Shown: one piece after another, positions 57,263 through 64,000 of the stretch
Layout: every line of letters begins with the position of its first letter
Position numbering within the stretch: position 1 is the stretch's first letter
Assembly (NCBI RefSeq): GCF_000016065.1
Contig: NC_009092.1
Coordinates: 2,232,001-2,296,000, forward strand
DNA from: Shewanella loihica PV-4
Lineage (GTDB): Bacteria > Pseudomonadota > Gammaproteobacteria > Enterobacterales > Shewanellaceae
Reading direction: 5' to 3'
Length of the DNA: 64,000 nucleotides
Program-made: the position numbers and the translations under genes
The notes under the pieces: generated by a model
Seen by the model: the letters and a program-made list of their open reading frames with translations, nothing else
What the model was told of the DNA's origin: nothing
Database searches by the model: none

Positions 57263-57295
57263 ATAGAAAGGCTTAGTGCTACTGGGCCTTTCTAT
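57263..57295 (+). other. Intercistronic hairpin between the two hydrolase genes
   Basis: Perfect 10-base stem ATAGAAAGGC/GCCTTTCTAT with a 13-base loop and no T run; probably a stability or attenuation element inside the operon. Confidence 0.6.
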
Positions 57296-57312
57296 CAGAT
57301 AAGGCTTTCATT

Positions 57313-58248
57313 ATGAACATCCAAAAAGTGACATTCAGAAATGCAGATATGGCCTGGGATATGGCGGCACTAATTCTGTTGCCCGAAGGCTTTGACGAGT
57401 CAAAACGCTACCCAACTATGGTCAGTGTCCATCCATTTGGTAGCTGTAAAGAGCAAACATCCAGTGCCGTGTACGGTAAAGCGCTGGCTGAGCTGGGATA
57501 CGTGGTGATCGCTTTTGACGCCAGTTTTCAGGGCGAATCTGGCGGATCACCTCGCTACGTCGAAGACCCAAGCCAACGGGTCGAAGACATCAGCCGTGTG
57601 ATCGACTATGCGGTTAGTTTACCTTATGTCGACGAAGACAGAATCGGTGGTCTTGGTATCTGTGGTGGCGGCGCTTATATCTTCAGCTCCGCTCTAACAG
57701 AAAAGCGTTTGAAGGCGGTTGTTGGTATCACCCCTGTAAACTTGGGGCGTTTATTCCGAGAAGGATTCAGCCAGTACAATCCAATCGGGGCTCTAGAAGC
57801 TATGGCCACCCAGCGTACTGCTGAAGCGAGGGGGGCAGAGCTACAGGTCAATGAGCTTCTGCCGCCGAGTCCTGAGTTTGCAAAACAAAATGGAATGACC
57901 GAACGCGATCTGTTCGAAGCCACGGATTACTATAAAACACCCAGAGGGCAGGCCGAGGGCGGGGCAACGCGTATGTTGTTCTCTCATGCGCAAAAAACGC
58001 TGAGTTGGGATGCTTTTGCCTTTGTGGAAACCCTGATGACGCAGCCAATGATGGCAGTTGTCGGTCAAAAATTAGGTGCATTTGGCGCGTATCGTGACGG
58101 ACACGAGGTCTATGGCCGCTCTATTGTGTCAAAAGACCGCCAGTTGGTCGAATTGCAAGATTGGTCCCACTACGATCTGTATGACCATCCGCAAGCGGTG
58201 AGTCTGGCAATGGAGAAAATTGGTCCTTTCCTGAGCCAACACCTCTAA
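57313..58248 (+). CDS. Alpha/beta hydrolase, dienelactone-hydrolase-like (paralogue 2)
   Basis: 311 residues, 73 bases after its paralogue, sharing the same plan: VHPFGSCKEQTS, VIAFDASFQGESGGSPRYVEDP, nucleophile elbow GGLGICGGGAY (Cys again), and C-terminal DWSHYDLYDHP supplying His. Full length, no signal peptide, so cytoplasmic. The two look like a tandem duplication that diverged. Terminator-like hairpin follows. Confidence 0.88.
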   Translation: MNIQKVTFRNADMAWDMAALILLPEGFDESKRYPTMVSVHPFGSCKEQTSSAVYGKALAELGYVVIAFDASFQGESGGSPRYVEDPSQRVEDISRVIDYAVSLPYVDEDRIGGLGICGGGAYIFSSALTEKRLKAVVGITPVNLGRLFREGFSQYNPIGALEAMATQRTAEARGAELQVNELLPPSPEFAKQNGMTERDLFEATDYYKTPRGQAEGGATRMLFSHAQKTLSWDAFAFVETLMTQPMMAVVGQKLGAFGAYRDGHEVYGRSIVSKDRQLVELQDWSHYDLYDHPQAVSLAMEKIGPFLSQHL

Positions 58249-58271
58249 CCAACACTTCTTACCAAAGAGGT

Positions 58272-58311
58272 GAACGTGTCCTGAACACTGCCGAGGGCAC
58301 GTTCTCTTTTT
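58272..58311 (+). terminator. Terminator-like hairpin after hydrolase 2
   Basis: Stem GAACGTG/CACGTTC extended by CC/GG, about 13-base loop region, then CTCTTTTT. Confidence 0.7.
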
Positions 58312-58385
58312 ACAAGGCAGCAGGTTTCGCAGTAAAGCATTTTGGCTTTAGCGACAATTAGCCAAAAGAAACAAAGGAAGCAACT

Positions 58386-59042
58386 ATGGGTCGTTGGATA
58401 TTGATTGGTTTACTGATCGCGCTGGCATTAGTAACACTAATAGCCTTGGTCGTGACGCGGATTGAAAACGCCCAGTACACGAAAAATAGATCGCATCTGT
58501 CCAGCACACCGACCGGTCGAGCGGCCAAGGTCAATACGGTTATTGTGGTGTTCTCCCGCTCTGGCAATACTGGCGTCCTGGCGGACCATATTGCGCTGCA
58601 AACCGCGGGTCATGTGTATGAGATCTCGGCCGAGAGTTACCAACTTGGGATCTCGGGCTGGATTAACGCGCTGAAAGACGCAAGAAGCAATGTCGCCGAC
58701 ATTACACCATCGCATATTGATCTCGAGCCTTATGACACTGTCTTTTTAGGTTCGCCTATCTGGCTCTATAGTCCGGCACCACCGATATGGCAGTTTGTCA
58801 AAGACAATGATTTTACGGGCAAAAACGTCGTGCTCTTTAATACCTTCAACAGCAAATTTAAGCAGCAATACATTGATGATTTTGCTAAATTGGTTTTTGC
58901 TAAAGGCGCCAAATCATTTAAGCACAGGTACGTAAAACGAGGACGTATGGGCGACCAAATTTCACAGCAGCAGATGCTGAAAGAATTTGACGCGCAATCA
59001 ACCGAGGTCAAGCAAGTAGGGCATGTCTATGTTAATCACTAG
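58386..59042 (+). CDS. Membrane-anchored flavodoxin-like protein
   Basis: 218 residues. N-terminal membrane segment (about 4-25), a linker, then a flavodoxin fold: FMN phosphate loop VVFSRSGNTGVLADH (about 54-68), YDTVFLGSPIWLYSPAPPIW (about 117-136), and GKNVVLFNTFNSKF. This is the flavodoxin_4-type family. Soluble domain side cannot be fixed, but the charge pattern allows a periplasmic or cytoplasmic position. The AraC regulator gene overlaps its end by 20 bases, so they are co-expressed. Confidence 0.87.
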   Translation: MGRWILIGLLIALALVTLIALVVTRIENAQYTKNRSHLSSTPTGRAAKVNTVIVVFSRSGNTGVLADHIALQTAGHVYEISAESYQLGISGWINALKDARSNVADITPSHIDLEPYDTVFLGSPIWLYSPAPPIWQFVKDNDFTGKNVVLFNTFNSKFKQQYIDDFAKLVFAKGAKSFKHRYVKRGRMGDQISQQQMLKEFDAQSTEVKQVGHVYVNH

Positions 59043-59928
59043 CGGTAACAGCATGATTCAGTCTCTAGCAGATACAGCATTTGCTTACGGGAGAAGGGAA
59101 GGTGACCATGACACTAGCATCCCTGACCTGACGCTTCACATCAGAAACACCCCGACCGAGCCACTGCACTGTATCTATACCTTGAGTCTGTCGCTTATCT
59201 TGCAAGGCAGTAAACAAGTCGCTATCGACGACCGTTTGCGCATCTGTAGCGCAGGACAATCTATGCTCACAACATTTGATTTGCCAGTCATTTCACATGT
59301 GACAGAAGCGACAAGGTATCATCCGTTTATCGGCTTAGTCTTGAAGTTGGACTATGGATTAATTGCCCAGACTTGCACTGAACTTAATCTGGAAAGACCA
59401 TCCAAAGATCTTAGATATCAAGCAATTTCTACCCAAGATATCGATACCGGATTGTGTGATGCGATGAGCCGTTTGCTGGGGTTACATCTCACGCCTGAAT
59501 ATATCGAAAGCCTGGCGCAACTGTATAAAAAGGAAATCGTTATTCGATTGCTCCATGGTTCACATGGAATGCACTTGCGACATTTGGCGTCGGTTGGCTC
59601 GCCGAGCAGGCAAATCGTACAGATAGTGGCTTGGATGAAGCAGAATTTCGCTCAGGCGATAGGCATCAACGAATTAGCCGACAAAGCCCATATGAGTGCA
59701 TCAGCGTTTCGGCAACACTTTAAAGCATTGACGGGTAGCAGCCCATTGCAATATCTCAAGCATCTGCGCCTGCAGGAAGCAAGGGACCAGATGCTGTTAA
59801 ATGGTTTAGATGCCAGCCAGGCAAGCGGAGTCGTTGGCTATGAAAGCCCATCTCAATTTAGCCGTGAATACAGTCGGCTATTTGGGCTTCCTCCACAAAA
59901 GGATATCCAGCGATTACGTCAGGCGTAA
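59023..59928 (+). CDS. AraC-family transcription regulator (YqhC-like N-domain)
   Basis: 301 residues. N-terminal AraC_N-type domain (about 30-180; LHCIYTLSLSLILQGSKQVAIDD) and C-terminal double helix-turn-helix (about 200-298; INELADKAHMSASAFRQHFKALTGSSPLQYLKHLRLQEARDQML, and VGYESPSQFSREYSRLFGLPP). The nearest E. coli type is YqhC, an aldehyde-responsive activator. It overlaps the flavodoxin gene and probably controls the hydrolase-flavodoxin cluster. Start is uncertain among ATGs at 59023, 59029 and 59053. Confidence 0.88.
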   Translation: MSMLITSGNSMIQSLADTAFAYGRREGDHDTSIPDLTLHIRNTPTEPLHCIYTLSLSLILQGSKQVAIDDRLRICSAGQSMLTTFDLPVISHVTEATRYHPFIGLVLKLDYGLIAQTCTELNLERPSKDLRYQAISTQDIDTGLCDAMSRLLGLHLTPEYIESLAQLYKKEIVIRLLHGSHGMHLRHLASVGSPSRQIVQIVAWMKQNFAQAIGINELADKAHMSASAFRQHFKALTGSSPLQYLKHLRLQEARDQMLLNGLDASQASGVVGYESPSQFSREYSRLFGLPPQKDIQRLRQA

Positions 59929-60761
59929 TGAGTAAGTTGTGGTCCTAGAGTGGTGCACGGCATTGCGGCGGGTAATTTGTATCGGAAAATGCTCGTCTGC
60001 AGGCTATGACAACCTCCATGGAAATGTTCACTTAAACTCAGAATCTGAGCCAATTAATCCCAGCCAAATCATTATGCTTTTTTCACTGTGTAGCAGCAGC
60101 CTTGCTAGCGTAAATCCTCAATGTCTAACACAGCAATCGTGTGAAGCGTTGTAGCAGAGTGGTGGATTATTGAATTAGTTATGCGGTGAACGAGATTCTC
60201 AGTTTGAATAAAAATGCCCAAAAATTTTCCGGAAATTATTTAACCCACCACGTTTAATTTAACATAATATACATTGTGCGCATGGCAGTGTATCTAAGAC
60301 TGTGGTGGAGAGTGAGCCAGATATCAATCTTACAAAGACTAGCCTATATGCCATTTCTACCTTCACTTTTAATTTTGCCTTATCGGCTTATAGCCTAAAA
60401 GCTATCTGTCTCGAATACGCCCAATAGAATAAACTTATTGAAAAATACTAAGTCCTTTCTCTTTCTTTTATCAGTGCTAGCTCTTTTTATGGCAACAGAG
60501 ATTCAACTCATTTGGCTGAGTTACAGTTGCTACAGTATCGCTATACTTTTTCATACAAAGTGAACTTACTAAGACTGGCATCTCAACAAGTGCTCCGAGT
60601 CGATACTTTAATTCAGCTACTGGCCTTTAGGCAGTCCGTTAAAGAATCGTCTTAGCTTTTCTAAAGTCCTTAATGGTATCTATCGCATTGAGATATTCTT
60701 TCTGTGGAGCATTCTAATCAGCATCCAGGGTTTTACTTGCCATGGATTGCTCAATCATTAG

Positions 60762-60826
60762 GCGTCGCTACGTGAAATCTGGCGGGTAATCCCCTTGTTT
60801 AAGTAATTTCATGCACGTAGCGACGC
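60762..60826. repeat. Perfect 13-bp inverted repeat with 39-base interior
   Basis: Arms GCGTCGCTACGTG (60762-60774) and CACGTAGCGACGC (60814-60826). Inside, AAAT and ATTT extend the symmetry, and GGGTAATCCCC forms a small inner hairpin. The GC-rich arms stand out from AT-rich flanks. It does not match integron attC arm consensus or a terminator. Could be a structured RNA, a recombination site or a remnant of a small mobile element. Confidence 0.75.
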
Positions 60827-61580
60827 GTGTATTTTGTTTCAGGTTTTCCCTGCGTCAGCTATTTGTTTAATAACGATAGAATTTTGCGAACTACTAAAGC
60901 TAATGCAGACATAGCCTTCAATTAGCAAGCACTTGGAAAGCTAAAGTTAGTTTAGATGCTCTTAGTGTTACGGGTGTTAGTTAGGAACCAACCAGGCTTG
61001 CCGGTTTGATCGTTTCGGTGCGTTACTCTGAATGCTTCAGTGGAATGCTTTGCCTAATTTTAAATATTTAGATGTTTAATCTGGGGGCTCTCAATAAACG
61101 TCTAATACAAAACTCAGCGCATAACTAACCTAACTGCAGCTCATAACCTGGCTAGCAATAAGCAATCGGTACGTCTTAGCAGCTTACCAAATGATTCAAT
61201 CTAGCCCCTCAGTTGCAAACGTTCAAAAGTAACCTAAGTAACTTAGACCTCTTGATATTGGGAATTGTCATATTGAATGAGAGTTACTAGTTAGAGAAGT
61301 AGCTAAAAGGAACTTTTAGTCAGATGCCGATAATGATACTTATCGGCATTAAGCGATTTGAAAAATGGCTGCCATTCATATGTTAAAAGTAAGGTTATCA
61401 GTATGGCTAAAATTTACGCACCCGGTCATCATAATATTTATAGATCACTAGAAGCTATTACATAAGCATTAACTAAAGCGTCATCTGAGTGACATGGAAT
61501 CGCAAAACAGCCTGTTTAGACTATTATCGTCAACTCAAATTAGAGCCCTGTCTATTAAGTCTTTTCTTGTTGAGATACTT

Positions 61581-61637
61581 AAGCGATGCGACCGCTTTAG
61601 GCTCCCTACCCGTGTCTGCCCGGACACGGGCTTTTTT
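61581..61637 (+). ncRNA. Candidate small RNA 3' end: two hairpins and a strong terminator
   Basis: Hairpin AAGCG/CGCTT (61581-61597) is followed by a strong terminator, stem CCCGTGTC/GACACGGG (61609-61630), then CTTTTTT. It is oriented on the plus strand, yet no plus-strand gene precedes it for 1.6 kb, and the T tract cannot serve the minus-strand recombinase. A small RNA ending here is the natural explanation; its 5' end is not identifiable. The terminator itself is certain, the RNA is inferred. Confidence 0.45.
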
Positions 61638-61639
61638 GA

Positions 61640-62911
61640 TTATTCTATGCCGGCTAATCTGTCCATAGGCTTATTAGCTGCACTCTGATGCCTTTCGGCC
61701 TGAGATGTGTGCAGATACTGAGACGTGGTATCAATGCTCTCATGCCCTGCGTCCGCCTGAACATGAGATAAGGGCCGACCATTGAGATTAATGTCATGGG
61801 TGATCCCGGTATGACGGATGCTATGCACTGTCAGTTTTCGCATCACCTCTGCATCTTCCAAAAGCCCATCCGTGGCAGCCTGGTCAGCGGCGTGATTAAT
61901 CAGCGACTGCACCGCCTCTCTTACCTGGCGAATGCCCAGATTTGCGTCGACCAATCCCGCTTCACGTCCTCGCCCAGCGGCCCTATGGCGCACGAAAATT
62001 GGCGTCTGTTCCTGATAGCCGGGTAAAGGTGACAGCCCCAAATGTTCGCGGTACTTTTTGAGTGCCTCTATTAATGCATTAGACAATGGGATTTGTCGCT
62101 GCTTGCCCCCTTTACTCTTAGGAATATGAAAACGCCAGATCCCTGTCTGCTTGTCTTGCTTAAATTGTCCCATGATAGGGCTGTAACCACTCCGCGCACT
62201 CACATCAGAGACACGCAAATAACAACCGTAAATCAACTTGATAAGGAACAAACTGCGTTGATGGATTTGAGGTTCCGCGATGGCAAGTTGTTCGACACTT
62301 GAGATAACATAAGACCATTGCAATTCGGTAAAGGCGAGTCCACTGCCCTCCTCTTCGCTCATGGCAAACTTTCGTTTATGGGCAAACTTTGAATGGTTCA
62401 TCCAGGCCTGAGCTGGATTGCGCTCACAGTAATCTTCCGCCATCAAGAAGCCATAGAATGAGGAGAGTATCGCCATCTTAGTCTTGAGGGCGTTATCGCT
62501 AAGGCGGTATTCTTCCCCTCGTTTTCCCACAAAGGGTCGCCATAACGGATTGGGCACGCGCTGCTGACTCGCCTTGTCGAGTTTAAACTGGGCAACATTA
62601 AACTGACCGATTAATTCCTTTGGTGGCGACTGACAGTAGGCCACGAATTTATCCATGTCACGCCGACTTATTTGCCCCGGCGACTGCTGCACCACATCGA
62701 AACACCAATTTAGAAAACAGGTGATTTCACTACGAAAACTCTTATAACTGTTCTCATTTTCTCGCTGGGCGAACAGTAGATCGGATGCCAGCTCATAAAC
62801 CAAGCCTGCATCTTCGACGCTATTCATGGCTATCGCCGTAATGTGCTGATTGATGATGGGGTTGCCGGCTTCGATATAGTCAATCGATTCAAATAGAGGT
62901 AAGGCGTGCAA
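61640..62911 (-). CDS. Tyrosine recombinase/integrase
   Basis: 423 residues from a TTG at 62911 supported by GGAG seven bases upstream. N-terminal SAM-like/core-binding region (about 45-180), catalytic domain about 200-410 with the full set: Arg in GCYLRVSDVS, Lys in KSKGGKQRQIP, HSIRHTGIT (HxxR), AGHESIDTT (His), and nucleophile Tyr in SQYLHTS. So it should be active. No excisionase, phage or cargo gene adjoins it; its 3' end touches a plus-strand terminator, the position expected if it targets a small RNA gene. Confidence 0.93.
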   Translation of the reverse strand: MHALPLFESIDYIEAGNPIINQHITAIAMNSVEDAGLVYELASDLLFAQRENENSYKSFRSEITCFLNWCFDVVQQSPGQISRRDMDKFVAYCQSPPKELIGQFNVAQFKLDKASQQRVPNPLWRPFVGKRGEEYRLSDNALKTKMAILSSFYGFLMAEDYCERNPAQAWMNHSKFAHKRKFAMSEEEGSGLAFTELQWSYVISSVEQLAIAEPQIHQRSLFLIKLIYGCYLRVSDVSARSGYSPIMGQFKQDKQTGIWRFHIPKSKGGKQRQIPLSNALIEALKKYREHLGLSPLPGYQEQTPIFVRHRAAGRGREAGLVDANLGIRQVREAVQSLINHAADQAATDGLLEDAEVMRKLTVHSIRHTGITHDINLNGRPLSHVQADAGHESIDTTSQYLHTSQAERHQSAANKPMDRLAGIE

Positions 62912-63233
62912 GAGTCGACTCCATTAAAAAAGCGCCATGGGATGCCCTACGCACTATAGCAACAAAAGTGGGAAAATATTTAATAAAATTGGCACGTTAG
63001 ATCAGTATTTGATCGGTTAGACTAAAGAGCGCTTGCTCAGTAAACACAAGTATATGTTTTCCGCCCTTATGTTCACCGCCCTGCTATCGTCACGCGATAC
63101 GCAACAAAAAGGGCTAACTGCCTCATTTAATCTGCAATTTCAATTTCTCACCTTCTAAATTCTCCAGCTAAATGCCACGTGAGTTACTACACTAATAAAT
63201 AAGGTCAATTTAGTTCACCTAAGAGGGGTACGG
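62912..63233. other. Divergent region between recombinase and response regulator
   Basis: 322 bases, AT-rich, no gene. It holds the ribosome site of each flanking gene; I see no clear operator or terminator. Confidence 0.5.
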
Positions 63234-64000
63234 ATGCTAATTGATATGGCGAAAAAGAGTCCACTGTTCTCAGGTAAGAAGAAAGCAGCCGAAACAGAAA
63301 CAGGACCGGCCTGGCGCATACTGATCGTCGACGATGAGCCCGATGTACACACAGTAACAAAACTCGCACTGTCGCGGTTTAAACTAGATAACCGCGGCAT
63401 AGAGTTTATTAATGCCTATAGCGGCGAAGAAGCAAAGCGGGTGTTACAAGATGAAAAAGACGTGGCCATGGCGTTTATCGACGTGGTCATGGAGAGCGAT
63501 CACGCCGGTCTTGAGCTGGTCAAATGGATCCGTGAAGAGCATAACGACCGCAGCATCAGATTAATCCTGCGTACCGGTCAGCCGGGACAAGCGCCTGAAG
63601 AAGATGTGATCGTCAATTACGACATCAACGATTACAAGGCAAAGGCTGAATTGGATTCACGTAAGCTGATCACCAGCGTCTACTCCGCGCTGAGAAGTTA
63701 CCGCGATATCATGGAGATCGAAGCGGCGAAACAAACGCAAATCCGCTACCGAGAGGGGCTAGAGCGTGTCGTCAAGGCGACCTCTGGCCTGTTTGAACTC
63801 AGAACTCTGTATCATTTTGCCGACGGTCTGCTGACTCAGGTCGCCAACCTCCTTAACCTCAACAACGAGACCTTACTGCTGACCTGCAATGCCATAGATG
63901 CGATGAGCAAGGATTTAAGTACCGACAAACTCCATATCCTGGCTGGCACCGGCCAATTTGCCAGTCACCATGAACAAGCCATCCCCGAGCCCATCGAGAA
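63234..64000 (+). CDS. Response regulator with DUF3369-type region, 3' part outside the window
   Basis: About 255 residues visible from the ATG at 63234 (AGAGGGG upstream). Receiver domain about 25-155: WRILIVDDEPDVH, phospho-acceptor Asp in FIDVVMESDHAGLELV, LRTGQPGQ, and YKAKAELDS replacing the usual KP. A helix SYRDIMEIEAAKQT links to a DUF3369-type sensor domain (ATSGLFELRTLYHFADGLLTQVANLL). Such proteins usually end in an HD-GYP, HD or GGDEF output domain, which lies past the window. Likely c-di-GMP or similar signalling; inferred. Confidence 0.88.
   Translation, partial: MLIDMAKKSPLFSGKKKAAETETGPAWRILIVDDEPDVHTVTKLALSRFKLDNRGIEFINAYSGEEAKRVLQDEKDVAMAFIDVVMESDHAGLELVKWIREEHNDRSIRLILRTGQPGQAPEEDVIVNYDINDYKAKAELDSRKLITSVYSALRSYRDIMEIEAAKQTQIRYREGLERVVKATSGLFELRTLYHFADGLLTQVANLLNLNNETLLLTCNAIDAMSKDLSTDKLHILAGTGQFASHHEQAIPEPIE

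Larger units (their letters stand above)
59929..61639. other. 1.7-kb gene-poor region
   Basis: About 1,700 AT-rich bases with no open frame having both a ribosome site and recognisable protein. It holds a strong inverted repeat (60762-60826) and, at the right end, two hairpins and a plus-strand terminator (61581-61637). Short frames at 59939 and 61494 look like chance. It may be degraded sequence next to the recombinase. Confidence 0.6.

Noticed and set aside
59939..60154. Plus-strand frame of 71 codons after the AraC gene
   Set aside because: No ribosome site, no signal or domain pattern, and composition like the surrounding non-coding DNA.
61494..61688. Plus-strand frame of 64 codons over the terminator
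   Set aside because: It runs through a strong terminator and into the integrase gene antisense, so it cannot be a normal gene.

Overview
The window reads as chromosomal DNA of a marine gammaproteobacterium, most likely Shewanella. Evidence is the gene content and order: nrdA-nrdB-2Fe2S ferredoxin beside a HAD phosphatase, ubiG and gyrA; then serC, aspC, aroA, cmk, rpsA, ihfB, lapA, lapB, pyrF. There is also a family II inorganic pyrophosphatase and many periplasmic and respiratory-type proteins. I saw no tRNA, rRNA, CRISPR array, insertion sequence or prophage. The only mobile-type gene is one tyrosine recombinase near the right end.

Layout. 1-8.7 kb: partial cardiolipin synthase, a secreted endonuclease/phosphatase-fold protein, a periplasmic binding protein, a DUF885 lipoprotein, a Fur-boxed response regulator, an M14 carboxypeptidase with a zinc-ribbon protein and YeaC, then ansA. 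8.8-13.5 kb: sppA, divergent fadH, and a secreted YciI-like protein. 13.7-19.5 kb (minus strand): ferredoxin, nrdB, nrdA with paired NrdR boxes upstream, a MupP/Gph-type phosphatase and ubiG. 19.8-33.4 kb: the housekeeping block gyrA, serC, (aspC reversed), aroA, cmk, rpsA, ihfB, lapAB, pyrF, a DECR-type SDR and a DUF2058 protein. 33.5-43.4 kb: acyl-CoA dehydrogenase behind a PsrA-like operator, dacB with a small overlapping upstream membrane-protein gene, DUF1904, pssA, tapT, a small lipoprotein, an amidohydrolase whose signal peptide is in another frame, and a class C beta-lactamase-fold hydrolase.

43.6-50.3 kb is the most unusual accessory region. It holds a TtrSR/ThsSR-like two-component system with a PhnD-type periplasmic sensor, an ApbE flavin transferase, a lipoprotein with an ApbE flavinylation motif (SGAT), and a porin. 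The upstream regions of the sensor kinase and of the divergent apbE/flavoprotein pair share a 13-bp near-palindrome, GCGGTTTTCCGYA. This suggests one regulon for a periplasmic covalent-flavin redox system. 50.4-59.9 kb: a GNAT acetyltransferase, Mn-dependent pyrophosphatase, a Lon-family protease, a PAS-GGDEF diguanylate cyclase, and an accessory cluster of two paralogous Cys-nucleophile alpha/beta hydrolases, a membrane-anchored flavodoxin and an AraC regulator. 59.9-61.6 kb has no convincing gene, but holds a strong inverted repeat and, at its right end, a plus-strand terminator preceded by a second hairpin, directly against the recombinase gene. The window ends inside a response regulator with a DUF3369-like region.

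All assignments are by reading alone. No database search was run, and start codons were chosen from visible ribosome binding sites and remembered family alignments.
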